This document shows positions 24,368 to 34,275 of a stretch of 64,000 nt of DNA, in pieces. Numbering within the stretch: the stretch's first letter is position 1; each line of letters opens with the position of its first letter. The notes below the pieces were generated by a model, which made no database searches, was not told where the DNA came from, and worked only from the letters and a program-made list of their open reading frames with translations. Source of the DNA: Paraburkholderia phenazinium (GTDB lineage Bacteria; Pseudomonadota; Gammaproteobacteria; Burkholderiales; Burkholderiaceae); assembly GCF_900142845.1 (NCBI RefSeq), contig NZ_FSRU01000002.1, forward strand, positions 3,472,001-3,536,000, in the 5' to 3' direction. The translations under genes were made by a program, and so were the position numbers.

Positions 24368-24575
24368 CCCTCTTTGTGGGAGCCCCGTCGCGGGCGAAGT
24401 TGGTGGGGGAAGCGGTTCAGGCGCCAGTCTGTTCCGAAGGATTCACCGGATTGCGATGGCGGGTTTCGTTTGCCGTCGCTGCTGTTCTAACCCAAGCAGC
24501 CGATTGGCTGACGGGACCAAGACTGACCGGGTACGCCATGGTGGTGTGACCGGATTAAGTTGGGAATGATAAACC

Positions 24576-24944
24576 ATGATCCAGACCGAAACTCGGCTTG
24601 AAGTGGCCGACAACACGGGTGCGCGTGAAGTCATGTGCATCAAGGTGCTCGGCGGCTCGAAGCGTCGTTATGCCAGCATTGGCGACATCATCAAGGTGAC
24701 CGTCAAAGAAGCAACGCCGCGCGGGCGCGTGAAGAAAGGCGAAATTTATAACGCCGTGGTGGTCCGTACCGCCAAGGGCGTTCGTCGTCAAGACGGCTCG
24801 CTGATCAAGTTCGACGGCAACGCCGCTGTGTTGTTGAATGCCAAGCTCGAACCTATTGGCACCCGTATTTTCGGGCCTGTCACGCGCGAGTTGCGTAGCG
24901 AACGATTCATGAAGATCGTTTCGCTGGCACCGGAAGTGCTGTAA
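24576..24944 (+). CDS. rplN: 50S ribosomal protein L14
   Basis: This 122-residue L14 starts [20 protein letters not shown] and contains [20 protein letters not shown]. It lies at the subunit interface, forming bridge B8, and binds RsfS in silencing. It is the first gene after the gap at 24288-24575 and so probably the first cistron of the spc-type transcript. Confidence 0.98.
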   Translation: MIQTETRLEVADNTGAREVMCIKVLGGSKRRYASIGDIIKVTVKEATPRGRVKKGEIYNAVVVRTAKGVRRQDGSLIKFDGNAAVLLNAKLEPIGTRIFGPVTRELRSERFMKIVSLAPEVL

Positions 24945-24953
24945 GGAGTCGCG

Positions 24954-25262
24954 ATGAACAAGATTCGCAAAGGTGACGAAGTTATCGTCATCACCGGCAA
25001 GGACAAGGGCAAGCGCGGCATCGTGCTGTCCGTTGGCGAAGACAAAGTCATTGTCGAGGGCATCAACCTCGTCAAGAAGCATGTCAAGCCGAACCCGATG
25101 AAGGGTACGACGGGCGGCGTAGAAGCCAAGACGATGCCGCTGCAAATTTCGAACGTCGCATTGGTCGACGCGAATGGCAAGGCATCGCGTGTAGGCATCA
25201 AGGTCGAAGGAGACAAGAAAGTCCGTTTCCTTAAGACGACCGGTGCCGAGCTGAGCGCCTGA
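24954..25262 (+). CDS. rplX: 50S ribosomal protein L24
   Basis: This 102-residue L24 starts [20 protein letters not shown], a KOW motif, followed by [20 protein letters not shown]. It is one of the assembly initiator proteins of the 50S subunit. It sits 9 nt after rplN with AAGGAG in the gap. Confidence 0.97.
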   Translation: MNKIRKGDEVIVITGKDKGKRGIVLSVGEDKVIVEGINLVKKHVKPNPMKGTTGGVEAKTMPLQISNVALVDANGKASRVGIKVEGDKKVRFLKTTGAELSA

Positions 25263-25279
25263 CGCTGCGGAGTAAAAAA

Positions 25280-25819
25280 ATGGCTCGTTTGCAAGAGTTT
25301 TACAAAGAAAAGGTTGTACCCGGCCTCATCGAGAAGTTCGGTTACAAGTCCGTGATGGAAGTGCCGCGCATCACCAAGATCACCCTGAATATGGGCCTTG
25401 GCGAAGCGGTTGCTGACAAGAAGATCATCGAAAACGCCGTTGGCGACCTGACGAAAATCGCTGGCCAGAAGCCGGTGATCACGAAGGCACGCAAGGCAAT
25501 CGCTGGCTTCAAGATCCGTCAAGGCTATCCGATCGGTGCAATGGTCACGTTGCGTGGTCAGGCAATGTACGAATTTCTGGACCGTTTCGTGACGGTTGCG
25601 CTCCCCCGTGTGCGCGACTTCCGTGGCGTGTCGGGTCGTGCGTTCGATGGTCGCGGCAACTACAACATCGGTGTGAAAGAGCAGATCATTTTCCCCGAAA
25701 TCGACTACGACAAGATCGACGCACTGCGTGGGCTGAACATCAGCATCACGACAACTGCGAAGACCGACGACGAAGCAAAGGCTCTGCTCGCCAGCTTCAA
25801 GTTCCCGTTCAGAAACTGA
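25280..25819 (+). CDS. rplE: 50S ribosomal protein L5
   Basis: This 179-residue L5 starts [20 protein letters not shown] and contains [19 protein letters not shown] and [20 protein letters not shown]. It binds 5S rRNA in the central protuberance and contacts P-site tRNA. It is an ordinary spc-operon member. Confidence 0.98.
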   Translation: MARLQEFYKEKVVPGLIEKFGYKSVMEVPRITKITLNMGLGEAVADKKIIENAVGDLTKIAGQKPVITKARKAIAGFKIRQGYPIGAMVTLRGQAMYEFLDRFVTVALPRVRDFRGVSGRAFDGRGNYNIGVKEQIIFPEIDYDKIDALRGLNISITTTAKTDDEAKALLASFKFPFRN

Positions 25820-25826
25820 GGTTACC

Positions 25827-26132
25827 GTGGCTAAACTGGCACTGATCGAACGTGAAAAGAAGCGTGCTCGCCTCGCTGCAAAGTACGCTCCCAAGCGTAA
25901 TGAGTTGAAGGCGATCATTGGCGATATGAGCAAGTCGGACGAAGAGCACTACGCAGCCCGTCTCGAACTGCAACAACTGCCGCGCAACTCTAATCCGACC
26001 CGTAAGCGCAACCGTTGCGCAATTACCGGTCGCCCGCGCGGCACGTTCCGTAAATTCGGGCTGGCGCGTAACAAGATTCGCGAAATCGCGTTCCGCGGCG
26101 AGATCCCTGGCCTGACCAAGGCGAGCTGGTAA
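25827..26132 (+). CDS. rpsN: 30S ribosomal protein S14 (zinc-free type)
   Basis: This 101-residue S14 starts from GTG at 25827 ([20 protein letters not shown]), with GAGG at 25818-25821. It is the long type without the CXXC zinc ribbon; the conserved core [19 protein letters not shown] is present. It binds the 30S head near S3 and S10. Confidence 0.97.
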   Translation: MAKLALIEREKKRARLAAKYAPKRNELKAIIGDMSKSDEEHYAARLELQQLPRNSNPTRKRNRCAITGRPRGTFRKFGLARNKIREIAFRGEIPGLTKASW

Positions 26133-26146
26133 TAGGAGAAACGTAA

Positions 26147-26542
26147 ATGAGCATGAGTGATCCTATCGCCGATATGCTGACTCGCATCCGCAATGCGCAG
26201 ATGGTTGAGAAGGTTTCGGTGCAAATGCCCTCGTCGAAAGTGAAGGTTGCGATCGCGCAGGTCCTGAAGGACGAAGGCTATATCGACGATTTCGCAGTGA
26301 AGTCTGAAGGTGCGAAGTCGGAATTGAACATCGTGTTGAAGTACTACGCTGGCCGTCCGGTCATCGAACGCATTGAACGCGTTTCGAAGCCTGGTCTGCG
26401 TGTGTACCGCGGCCGTAACGACATCCCCGTGGTCATGAATGGCCTCGGCGTGGCAATCGTGTCGACGCCGAAGGGCGTGATGACGGACCGCAAGGCGCGC
26501 GCTACGGGCGTTGGCGGCGAAGTCATCTGCTACGTCGCTTAA
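26147..26542 (+). CDS. rpsH: 30S ribosomal protein S8
   Basis: This 131-residue S8 starts [20 protein letters not shown] and ends [20 protein letters not shown] plus ICYVA. It binds the central domain of 16S rRNA. In E. coli S8 represses the spc operon at the rplE mRNA; no such site was resolved here. The first ATG has GGAG 8 nt upstream. Confidence 0.97.
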   Translation: MSMSDPIADMLTRIRNAQMVEKVSVQMPSSKVKVAIAQVLKDEGYIDDFAVKSEGAKSELNIVLKYYAGRPVIERIERVSKPGLRVYRGRNDIPVVMNGLGVAIVSTPKGVMTDRKARATGVGGEVICYVA

Positions 26543-26560
26543 GGCCGAAAGGAGAGAAAC

Positions 26561-27091
26561 ATGTCTCGAGTAGGTAAAAGCCCGATCGTGCTGCAAGGCG
26601 CGGAAGTGGCCCTGAGCGACGAACGCATCACCGTCAAGGGTCCGCTGGGCACGATTACGCAAGCTGCAAACCGCCTCGTAAAAGTGGTGAACGACAACGG
26701 CACGCTGAAGTTCGAGCCGGTTGACGAAAGCCGCGAAGCGAACGCGATGTCGGGCACGATGCGCGCACTCGTTGCGAACATGGTGAACGGCGTGACGAAG
26801 GGTTTCGAGCGCAAGCTGACGCTGGTTGGCGTCGGTTACCGCGCACAAGCGCAAGGCGACAAGCTGAACCTGTCGCTGGGTTTCTCGCACCCTGTGGTGC
26901 ACCAGATGCCGGAAGGCGTCAAGGCTGAAACCCCGACGCAAACCGAAATCGTGATCAAGGGGATCAATAAACAACAAGTTGGCCAGGTCGCTGCAGAAGT
27001 GCGCGGCTATCGCCCGCCGGAGCCCTACAAGGGCAAGGGTGTGCGTTACGCCAACGAGGTTGTGATCCTCAAAGAAACGAAGAAGAAGTAA
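26561..27091 (+). CDS. rplF: 50S ribosomal protein L6
   Basis: This 176-residue L6 starts [20 protein letters not shown] and has two related alpha/beta repeats. The conserved C-terminal [16 protein letters not shown] motif is present. It lies near the factor-binding site at the base of the L7/L12 stalk. Confidence 0.98.
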   Translation: MSRVGKSPIVLQGAEVALSDERITVKGPLGTITQAANRLVKVVNDNGTLKFEPVDESREANAMSGTMRALVANMVNGVTKGFERKLTLVGVGYRAQAQGDKLNLSLGFSHPVVHQMPEGVKAETPTQTEIVIKGINKQQVGQVAAEVRGYRPPEPYKGKGVRYANEVVILKETKKK

Positions 27092-27103
27092 GGGTGCGCA
27101 ATC

Positions 27104-27469
27104 ATGGATAAGACTCAATCTCGCCTGCGCCGCGCTCGTCAGACGCGTATCAAGATCGCTGAGCTGCAGGTCGCGCGTCTCGCCGTGCATCGCACGAACA
27201 CGCACATCTATGCGCAAGTGTTCTCGCCGTGCGGCACCAAGGTGCTCGCCAGCGCGTCGACGCTCGAAGCCGAAGTGCGTGCGCAACTGGCTGATCAAAC
27301 GGGCAAGGGCGGCAACGTCGCTGCTGCTACGCTGATCGGTAAGCGCATTGCAGAAAAGGCTAAGGCTGCCGGCATCGAATCCGTCGCCTTCGACCGTTCG
27401 GGTTTCCGTTACCACGGCCGCGTGAAAGCGCTGGCTGATGCGGCGCGCGAAGCCGGACTCAAGTTCTAA
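27104..27469 (+). CDS. rplR: 50S ribosomal protein L18
   Basis: This 121-residue L18 starts [18 protein letters not shown] and ends [20 protein letters not shown], then REAGLKF. It binds 5S rRNA with L5 (25280) and places it in the central protuberance. Codon use and spacing match its neighbours. Confidence 0.97.
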   Translation: MDKTQSRLRRARQTRIKIAELQVARLAVHRTNTHIYAQVFSPCGTKVLASASTLEAEVRAQLADQTGKGGNVAAATLIGKRIAEKAKAAGIESVAFDRSGFRYHGRVKALADAAREAGLKF

Positions 27470-27483
27470 GGGAAGAATTCGTC

Positions 27484-28002
27484 ATGGCAAAGATGCAAGC
27501 GAAAGTTCAGGCTGACGAACGCGACGACGGCCTGCGCGAAAAGATGATTTCGGTCAACCGCGTGACCAAGGTTGTGAAGGGCGGCCGGATTCTCGGTTTT
27601 GCCGCACTGACCGTGGTTGGCGACGGTGATGGCCGCGTCGGTATGGGCAAAGGCAAGGCGAAGGAAGTGCCGGTCGCTGTTCAGAAGGCGATGGAACAAG
27701 CCCGCCGCAACATGTTCAAGGTGCCGCTGAAGAACGGTACCTTGCAACACGAAGTGCACGGCAAGCATGGCGCATCGATGGTCCTCCTCGCTCCGGCGAA
27801 GGACGGTACCGGCGTGATCGCTGGCGGCCCGATGCGCGCAGTGTTCGACGTGATGGGCGTGCAGAACGTTGTGGCCAAGAGCCACGGTTCGACGAACCCG
27901 TACAACCTCGTTCGTGCAACGCTCGACGGTCTGCGCAAGCAGTCGACGCCGGGCGATATCGCGGCGAAGCGCGGCAAGTCTGTCGAAGATATTCTGGGCT
28001 AA
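27484..28002 (+). CDS. rpsE: 30S ribosomal protein S5
   Basis: This 172-residue S5 has the N-terminal dsRNA-binding-like domain ([19 protein letters not shown]) and the [19 protein letters not shown] segment. It supports decoding fidelity and, with S3 and S4, the mRNA entry helicase. rpmD starts 10 nt later. Confidence 0.98.
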   Translation: MAKMQAKVQADERDDGLREKMISVNRVTKVVKGGRILGFAALTVVGDGDGRVGMGKGKAKEVPVAVQKAMEQARRNMFKVPLKNGTLQHEVHGKHGASMVLLAPAKDGTGVIAGGPMRAVFDVMGVQNVVAKSHGSTNPYNLVRATLDGLRKQSTPGDIAAKRGKSVEDILG

Positions 28003-28012
28003 GGTGGACACC

Positions 28013-28195
28013 ATGTCTGATAAAACTGTCAAGGTCCAGCTCGTCAAGAGCCTGATCGGCACCCGCGAAACGCACCGTGCTACGGTGCGTGGCTTGGGTC
28101 TGCGCCGACTCAACTCGGTTAGCGAGTTGCAGGACACGCCGGCCGTGCGCGGCATGATCAACAAGGTTTCGTACCTCGTTAAGGTCATCAGCTAA
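28013..28195 (+). CDS. rpmD: 50S ribosomal protein L30
   Basis: This 60-residue L30 starts [20 protein letters not shown] and contains [20 protein letters not shown]. The ATG at 28013 follows GGTGGACACC. A longer open frame from 27869 merely overlaps rpsE and is not L30-like. It is a small late-assembly protein of the large subunit. Confidence 0.96.
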   Translation: MSDKTVKVQLVKSLIGTRETHRATVRGLGLRRLNSVSELQDTPAVRGMINKVSYLVKVIS

Positions 28196-28224
28196 GCGGC
28201 TGACCAGGACTCAAGGAGTTGATA

Positions 28225-28659
28225 ATGGAATTGAATAACCTGAAGCCGGCCGAAGGCTCGAAGCACGCAAAGCGTCGCGTGGGTCGTGGTATCGGTTCGG
28301 GCCTCGGCAAGACGGCTGGCCGTGGTCACAAGGGTCAGAAGTCGCGTTCGGGCGGCTTCCACAAGGTTGGCTTCGAAGGCGGTCAAATGCCGCTGCAACG
28401 TCGCCTGCCGAAGCGGGGCTTCACCTCGCTGACGAAGGAATTCGTCGGTGAAGTGCGTCTGTCGGATCTGGAAAAGCTGCCGGTCGACGAAATCGATCTG
28501 CTGGCTCTGAAGCAAGCCGGTCTCGTTGGCGAGCTGATCAAGAGCGCCAAGATCATCGCGACGGGCGAACTGAAGCGCAAGATCGTTGTGAAGGGTCTGG
28601 GTGCGACGAAGGGTGCGCGCGCTGCGATTGAAGCAGCTGGCGGCTCCTTTGCCGAGTAA
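28225..28659 (+). CDS. rplO: 50S ribosomal protein L15
   Basis: This 144-residue L15 starts [20 protein letters not shown], followed by the glycine-rich [13 protein letters not shown] extension that penetrates the rRNA core. The ATG at 28225 has AAGGAG 7-10 nt upstream; an in-frame TTG at 28219 is too close to that site. secY begins 46 nt downstream of the stop. Confidence 0.97.
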   Translation: MELNNLKPAEGSKHAKRRVGRGIGSGLGKTAGRGHKGQKSRSGGFHKVGFEGGQMPLQRRLPKRGFTSLTKEFVGEVRLSDLEKLPVDEIDLLALKQAGLVGELIKSAKIIATGELKRKIVVKGLGATKGARAAIEAAGGSFAE

Positions 28660-28705
28660 CGAGCAAGTCGATTGCCGTCACTAGCATTTGCATCGGAGAA
28701 GGTAC

Positions 28706-30052
28706 TTGGCTAACAGCCCGAGTCTCGCAAAACCCGGTCGAAGCGCGGCGAAGTTCGGTGATCTGCGTCGGCGAGCAGTGTTCCTGCTGCTGGCGCTGGT
28801 CGTCTACCGTATCGGCGCGCATATTCCGGTTCCGGGTATTGATCCGGACCAACTGGCAAAGCTGTTCCAAAGCCAGTCGGGTGGCATCCTTGGCATGTTC
28901 AACATGTTCTCGGGTGGCGCACTTTCGCGGTTCACGATTTTCGCGCTTGGGATCATGCCGTACATTTCGGCATCGATCATCATGCAGTTGCTGGCGATCG
29001 TCTCGCCGCAAATGGAAGCGCTGAAGAAAGAAGGGCAGGCGGGTCAACGGAAGATTACGCAGTACACGCGTGTCTTTACGGTCCTGCTGGCGACGTTCCA
29101 GGCGTTCGGCATTGCCGTCGCGCTTGAGAACCAGCAAGGCCTTGTGATCGATCCGGGTATGGTGTTCCGGCTGACAACGGTCGTAACGCTAGTGACCGGC
29201 ACAATGTTCCTGATGTGGCTGGGTGAGCAGATCACGGAGCGCGGGCTTGGCAACGGCATCTCGATCATTATTTTCGGCGGGATTGCGGCGGGTTTCCCGA
29301 ATGCAATCGGCGGTCTGTTCGAACTGGTGCGAACCGGTTCGATGGGTCCCGTCTCGGCGATTATCGTGGTTGCACTGATTGCTGCCGTGACGTATCTGGT
29401 GGTGTTCATCGAACGCGGCCAGCGCAAGATTCTCGTGAACTATGCGAAGCGGCAAGTCGGTAACAAGATTTACGGCGGGCAGTCGTCACATCTGCCGCTG
29501 AAGCTGAACATGTCGGGTGTGATTCCGCCGATCTTTGCATCGTCGATCATTCTCTTCCCGGCAACTATCCTGAACTGGTTTAGTTCGGGGTCGCGTAACA
29601 GCTGGTTCGCAGACACGCTGCACAACGTGGCCGATGCCCTTAAGCCCGGTCAACCCGTGTATGTGTTGTTGTACGCGTTGGCGATCGTCTTCTTCTGCTT
29701 CTTCTACACCGCACTGGTGTTCAATAGCAGGGAAACGGCCGACAACCTGAAGAAGAGCGGCGCTTTCGTCCCAGGCATCCGCCCGGGCGATCAGACGGCT
29801 CGATATATCGACCGCATCCTCACGCGTCTGACGCTGGCCGGTGCGATCTACATCGTGTTCGTGTGTCTGCTGCCCGAATTTCTGGTGCTGCGCTGGAACG
29901 TGCCGTTTTATTTTGGTGGAACGTCGCTGCTGATCATTGTCGTCGTCACAATGGATTTCATGGCGCAGGTGCAGTCGTACGTTATGTCGCAACAGTATGA
30001 ATCGCTGCTGAAGAAAGCCAATTTCAAAGGCGGCGGCGTCCCGATGCGTTGA
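28706..30052 (+). CDS. secY: Protein translocase subunit SecY
   Basis: This 448-residue protein has ten hydrophobic membrane segments and is the channel of the Sec translocon; SecE is encoded at the left edge of the window. The N terminus reads as (M)[20 protein letters not shown] if translation starts at TTG 28706, which follows GGAGAAGG at 28695-28702. The earlier in-frame TTG at 28688 lies upstream of that ribosome binding site and is rejected. The cytosolic loop [19 protein letters not shown], which contacts SecA and ribosomes, is present. Confidence 0.97.
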   Translation: MANSPSLAKPGRSAAKFGDLRRRAVFLLLALVVYRIGAHIPVPGIDPDQLAKLFQSQSGGILGMFNMFSGGALSRFTIFALGIMPYISASIIMQLLAIVSPQMEALKKEGQAGQRKITQYTRVFTVLLATFQAFGIAVALENQQGLVIDPGMVFRLTTVVTLVTGTMFLMWLGEQITERGLGNGISIIIFGGIAAGFPNAIGGLFELVRTGSMGPVSAIIVVALIAAVTYLVVFIERGQRKILVNYAKRQVGNKIYGGQSSHLPLKLNMSGVIPPIFASSIILFPATILNWFSSGSRNSWFADTLHNVADALKPGQPVYVLLYALAIVFFCFFYTALVFNSRETADNLKKSGAFVPGIRPGDQTARYIDRILTRLTLAGAIYIVFVCLLPEFLVLRWNVPFYFGGTSLLIIVVVTMDFMAQVQSYVMSQQYESLLKKANFKGGGVPMR

Positions 30053-30060
30053 AAGGACTT

Positions 30061-30279
30061 ATGGCCAAAGACGATGTGATCCAGATGCAGGGTGAAGTCA
30101 TCGAAAACCTGCCTAATGCTACCTTCAGGGTGAAGCTGGAAAACGGCCATGTCGTATTGGGACACATATCCGGCAAGATGCGGATGCACTACATCCGAAT
30201 CCTGCCGGGCGACAAGGTGACGGTTGAATTGACGCCTTACGATCTGTCGCGTGCGCGGATCGTGTTCCGGGCGAAGTGA
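30061..30279 (+). CDS. infA: Translation initiation factor IF-1
   Basis: This 72-residue single OB-fold protein starts [20 protein letters not shown] and contains [22 protein letters not shown]-1 blocks the A site during initiation and supports IF-2 and IF-3. It starts at the ATG at 30061 with AAAGGA just upstream, 8 nt after secY. Confidence 0.97.
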   Translation: MAKDDVIQMQGEVIENLPNATFRVKLENGHVVLGHISGKMRMHYIRILPGDKVTVELTPYDLSRARIVFRAK

Positions 30280-30299
30280 TTTGAAAAAAGGGTAATATC

Positions 30300-30416
30300 A
30301 TGAAAGTGATGGCATCGGTTAAGCGCATTTGCCGCAATTGCAAGATCATCAAGCGCAAAGGCGTTGTGCGCGTGATTTGCAGCTCTGATCCGCGCCACAA
30401 ACAGCGTCAAGGCTGA
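30300..30416 (+). CDS. rpmJ: 50S ribosomal protein L36 (zinc-binding form)
   Basis: This 38-residue L36 reads [20 protein letters not shown], followed by [18 protein letters not shown]. Cys11, Cys14, Cys27 and His33 form the zinc site of the C+ form. It is one of the smallest ribosomal proteins and sits between infA and rpsM as in other proteobacteria. Confidence 0.95.
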
Positions 30417-30457
30417 ACGCCGCGCTTTTGCTTGCGCTTTTTGTTTGAGGAAAAACA

Positions 30458-30823
<366 letters not shown>

Positions 30824-30851
30824 GCGGAACTGACAGTTACAGGAAAACGTA

Positions 30852-31256
30852 ATGGCTAAGGCTTCGAACAACTCCGCGGCGCAACGCGTTCGCAAGAAGG
30901 TCAAGAAGAACGTCGCCGAGGGCGTGGTTCACGTTCACGCGTCGTTCAACAACACCATCATCACGATCACCGATCGTCAAGGCAATGCACTCGCCTGGGC
31001 AACTTCGGGTGGTCAGGGCTTCAAGGGTTCGCGTAAATCGACCCCGTTTGCAGCCCAGGTGGCAGCCGAATCGGCTGGCCGCGTGGCGATGGAATACGGC
31101 GTGAAGAACCTCGAAGTGCGGATCAAGGGCCCCGGCCCCGGCCGTGAGTCCGCGGTGCGCGCGTTGCATGGTCTTGGCATCAAGATCACCGCGATCTCCG
31201 ACGTGACGCCGGTACCGCACAACGGCTGCCGTCCGCCGAAGCGTCGTCGTATCTAA
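30852..31256 (+). CDS. rpsK: 30S ribosomal protein S11
   Basis: This 134-residue S11 contains [20 protein letters not shown] and the C-terminal [17 protein letters not shown]. It lies on the 30S platform with S6, S18 and S21 near the E site. A 154-nt gap, longer than the neighbouring ones, separates it from rpsD. Confidence 0.98.
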   Translation: MAKASNNSAAQRVRKKVKKNVAEGVVHVHASFNNTIITITDRQGNALAWATSGGQGFKGSRKSTPFAAQVAAESAGRVAMEYGVKNLEVRIKGPGPGRESAVRALHGLGIKITAISDVTPVPHNGCRPPKRRRI

Positions 31257-31410
31257 GACGCTGGTTTCGCTTGCGCCTGTTGCCGCCGGGTTATGTGCCG
31301 GCGACGACGGGCTGCTTGCGTTATTGAATTGACTAAGCCCACCGTTCGACCCAAAGGGTTCGGACTAGCGCGAGCGCGAGTTCGCGTGATCAATCATAGA
31401 AGGAATCAAC

Positions 31411-32034
31411 GTGGCACGTTATATCGGCCCTAAGGCCAAGCTGTCCCGCCGTGAAGGCACTGACCTCTTCCTGAAGAGCGCCCGTCGTTCGCTGGCTGAC
31501 AAGTGCAAGCTTGACAGCAAGCCCGGCCAACATGGCCGTACCTCGGGTGCCCGTACGTCCGACTACGGCACGCAGCTGCGCGAAAAGCAAAAAGTGAAGC
31601 GCATCTACGGTGTGCTCGAGCGTCAGTTCCGCCGTTACTTCGCTGAAGCCGACCGCCTCAAGGGCAACACGGGTGAAAACCTGCTGCAATTGCTCGAGTC
31701 GCGTCTCGACAACGTCGTGTATCGCATGGGCTTCGGCTCGACGCGCGCTGAAGCGCGTCAGCTCGTGAGCCACAAGGCGATCACGGTGAACGGCGTGGTG
31801 TCGAACATCCCGTCGATGCAAATTAAGGCAGGTGATGTCGTCGCCGTCCGCGAACAGTCGAAGAAGCAAGCGCGTATCGTCGAAGCGCTGTCGCTGGCTG
31901 AACAAGGTGGTCTGGCAAGCTGGGTCGCTGTCGATTCGAAGAAGTTCGAAGGCACGTTCAAGTCGAAGCCGGAACGCAGCGATATCGCTGGCGATATCAA
32001 CGAAAGCCTGATCGTCGAATTGTATTCGCGGTAA
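31411..32034 (+). CDS. rpsD: 30S ribosomal protein S4
   Basis: This 207-residue S4 starts from GTG at 31411 ([20 protein letters not shown]) with GAAGGA 7 nt upstream. The S4 RNA-binding domain ([20 protein letters not shown]) is intact. S4 nucleates 30S assembly and acts as an autogenous repressor of the alpha operon in E. coli. A GC-rich hairpin follows before rpoA. Confidence 0.98.
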   Translation: MARYIGPKAKLSRREGTDLFLKSARRSLADKCKLDSKPGQHGRTSGARTSDYGTQLREKQKVKRIYGVLERQFRRYFAEADRLKGNTGENLLQLLESRLDNVVYRMGFGSTRAEARQLVSHKAITVNGVVSNIPSMQIKAGDVVAVREQSKKQARIVEALSLAEQGGLASWVAVDSKKFEGTFKSKPERSDIAGDINESLIVELYSR

Positions 32035-32045
32035 TCGGATTGACG

Positions 32046-32098
32046 GCCGGGGCACCCTGATTGCGTCGCGCAAGGGGGCGCCTCGGCTGTTTATTTTC
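32046..32098 (+). terminator. Hairpin between rpsD and rpoA (attenuator-like)
   Basis: An outer 8-bp stem (32046-32053 with 32080-32087, one wobble pair) with a possible inner ACCC/GGG pairing is followed by TGTTTATTTT. The interrupted T-tract and long loop suggest partial attenuation between ribosomal protein and polymerase genes. Confidence 0.4.
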
Positions 32099-32158
32099 AG
32101 GTTGTTACCGGTCAGCCTTATCGGTGTAACGAGCCGAGGGTATTGAAAAGGAAAACCT

Positions 32159-33136
32159 ATGCAAACCAGTTTGTTGAAGCCCAAGATCATCGCGGTTGAA
32201 TCGCTTGGTGAGAGCCATGCGAAAGTGGTCATGGAACCGTTTGAACGCGGTTACGGCCACACCTTGGGTAACGCGCTCCGGCGCGTACTGCTGTCGTCGA
32301 TGATCGGCTATGCGCCGACAGAAGTGACGATCGCAGGCGTGGTTCACGAGTATTCGACGCTCGACGGTGTGCAAGAGGACGTAGTCAACCTGTTGTTGAA
32401 CCTGAAGGGCGTGGTCTTCAAGCTGCATAACCGTGACGAAGTGACGGTTACGCTGCGCAAGGAAGGCGAAGGCGTTGTTACCGCTGGCGACATCGAACTC
32501 GCGCACGATTGCGAAGTCATCAATCCCGATCACGTGATTGCGCATCTGTCGAAGGGCGGCAAGCTCGACGTGCAGATCAAGGTCGAAAAGGGCCGCGGTT
32601 ATGTGCCGGGTAACGTGCGTCGTTACGGCGAAGAATCGGCGAAGATCATCGGCCGTATCGTGCTGGACGCGTCGTTCTCGCCGGTTCGCCGTGTGAGCTA
32701 TGCCGTGGAAAGCGCGCGTGTCGAACAGCGTACCGACCTCGACAAGCTCGTGATGAACATCGAAACCAACGGTGTGATTTCGCCGGAAGAAGCGATCCGT
32801 CAATCGGCGCGCATTCTGGTCGACCAACTGTCGGTGTTCGCTGCTCTCGAAGGCACGGAAGCTACGGCTGAAGCGCCGTCGCGTGCGCCGCAGATCGATC
32901 CGATCCTGCTGCGTCCGGTGGATGATCTCGAACTCACGGTTCGTTCCGCGAACTGCCTGAAGGCCGAGAACATTTACTACATCGGCGACCTGATCCAGCG
33001 CACGGAAAACGAGCTGCTGAAGACGCCGAATCTGGGCCGCAAGTCGCTGAACGAAATCAAGGAAGTACTGGCGTCGCGTGGTTTGACGCTCGGCATGAAG
33101 CTCGAAAACTGGCCGCCGGCTGGGCTGGATAAGTAA
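32159..33136 (+). CDS. rpoA: DNA-directed RNA polymerase subunit alpha
   Basis: This 325-residue alpha subunit has the N-terminal assembly domain ([20 protein letters not shown]), a flexible linker around residues 235-250 and the C-terminal DNA- and activator-binding domain ([18 protein letters not shown] variant, then [20 protein letters not shown]). The dimer nucleates assembly of beta and beta' (3689 and 7817). It is followed after 185 nt by rplQ, with a promoter-like dyad in the gap. Confidence 0.99.
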
Positions 33137-33186
33137 GCGCAAGCTTATTCGAGTAGTCATCCGGGACGAAAGTCACCGCTGCACTA

Positions 33187-33223
33187 CTGGCACGGACGCG
33201 GATTTTCCTTTAAAATCCGCGTC
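33187..33223 (+). promoter_or_regulatory. 12-bp perfect dyad with -10-like box between rpoA and rplQ
   Basis: Arms 33195-33206 and 33212-33223 are perfectly complementary over 12 bp around a CCTTT loop. TAAAAT (33211-33216) starts at the last loop base and continues into the 3' arm, with CTGGCA (33187-33192) 18 bp upstream. A T-run follows about 5 nt after the stem, so it may act as a terminator, a promoter for rplQ, or both. Confidence 0.5.
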
Positions 33224-33321
33224 TTGCCTTTTTTCACTACCGGCCCGTGCACTCGCAAACCTTTGGGTTCGACGAGCGCGATAGAAGAGCTGGACCAAAA
33301 CTTTGAATCGAAGGAATTAAC

Positions 33322-33714
33322 ATGCGTCACCGTCATGGTCTGCGGAAACTGAACCGCACGAGCAGCCACCGTCTGGCAATGCTCCGTAACATGTCCAACT
33401 CGTTGATCGAGCACGAAGTCATCAAGACGACGCTGCCGAAGGCGAAGGAACTCCGTAAAGTCGTCGAGCCGCTGATCACGCTCGGCAAGAAGCCGTCGCT
33501 GGCAAATCGTCGTCTGGCGTTCAACCGTCTGCGCGATCGTGACTCCGTCTCGAAGCTGTTCGACGTGCTCGGCCCGCGCTTCGCAAACCGTCCGGGTGGC
33601 TACCTGCGCATCCTGAAGTTCGGTTTCCGCGTCGGCGACAACGCACCGATGGCACTGGTCGAATTGATGGACCGTCCGGAAGTCGAAGAAGTTGAAGTGC
33701 AAGAAGCTGAATAA
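33322..33714 (+). CDS. rplQ: 50S ribosomal protein L17
   Basis: This 130-residue L17 starts [20 protein letters not shown] and carries [20 protein letters not shown]. It has an acidic C-terminal tail ([10 protein letters not shown]). It lies near the tunnel exit. It is last in the ribosomal array, followed by a strong terminator, and may be partly independent of rpoA because of the element at 33187. Confidence 0.97.
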   Translation: MRHRHGLRKLNRTSSHRLAMLRNMSNSLIEHEVIKTTLPKAKELRKVVEPLITLGKKPSLANRRLAFNRLRDRDSVSKLFDVLGPRFANRPGGYLRILKFGFRVGDNAPMALVELMDRPEVEEVEVQEAE

Positions 33715-33730
33715 GCTCCTGCATCCGCGA

Positions 33731-33758
33731 AAAAGCCAGGCAAATGCCTGGCTTTTTT
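33731..33758 (+). terminator. Intrinsic terminator after rplQ
   Basis: An 11-bp stem, AAAAGCCAGGC (33731-33741) with GCCTGGCTTTT (33746-33756), and an AAAT loop merges into a run of six T. It closes the S10-spc-alpha array. Confidence 0.93.
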
Positions 33759-33942
33759 GTTTCCGGCGACGCAAACACACGAACACAAAACGCGTCGCTG
33801 ACGGCGATGGCCGCGAAGCCGCATGCCAAAGACCGCGAGGGGTAGGCAAAGTGACGCCACGCACCCGCCGGCCGGCGCCTGCGGCCGACCAACTCCGGTG
33901 ATAGGATAGCGGCAACCCTGTTCTACCCTGCCGGAGCGGTCT

Positions 33943-34275
33943 GTGAGTTCGAATGTGACGTTGATCCTGACGACGGTGCCCGACCTGGAGACGGCGCAGA
34001 CGCTCGCAGCACAGGTACTGGATGCACGTCTTGCTGCATGTGTCAGCCAGCAAGGCACCGTGCACTCGACCTATCACTGGCAAGGCAAGCTCGAGTCGGC
34101 GGATGAGATTCAGATGCTCTTCAAAACGAGCATCGCACGAGCCCCTGAGCTCGAGCAGTTCATCCAGAAGCACCACCCGTACGACACACCCGAAATCCTC
34201 TGCTGGCAAGCCACCGCGTCCGCGGCCTACGGCCAGTGGGTCATTGCTGAAACCCAACGCCCTGTTCATGTTTAA
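33943..34275 (+). CDS. cutA: Divalent-cation tolerance protein CutA
   Basis: This 110-residue protein starts from GTG at 33943 (VSSNVTLILTTVPDLETAQT), with CGGAG upstream. It has the CutA1 landmarks LDARLAACVSQQGTVHSTYHW and HPYDTPEILCWQA. CutA1 forms trimers and is linked to copper tolerance, although its exact role is unclear. It overlaps dsbD by 8 nt, the same cutA-dsbD pairing seen in enterobacteria. Confidence 0.93.
   Translation: MSSNVTLILTTVPDLETAQTLAAQVLDARLAACVSQQGTVHSTYHWQGKLESADEIQMLFKTSIARAPELEQFIQKHHPYDTPEILCWQATASAAYGQWVIAETQRPVHV

Noticed and set aside
34022..34267. An N-terminal extension of DsbD reading through cutA.
   Set aside because: The signal peptide begins at the ATG at 34268; the upstream residues are an out-of-frame reading of cutA.
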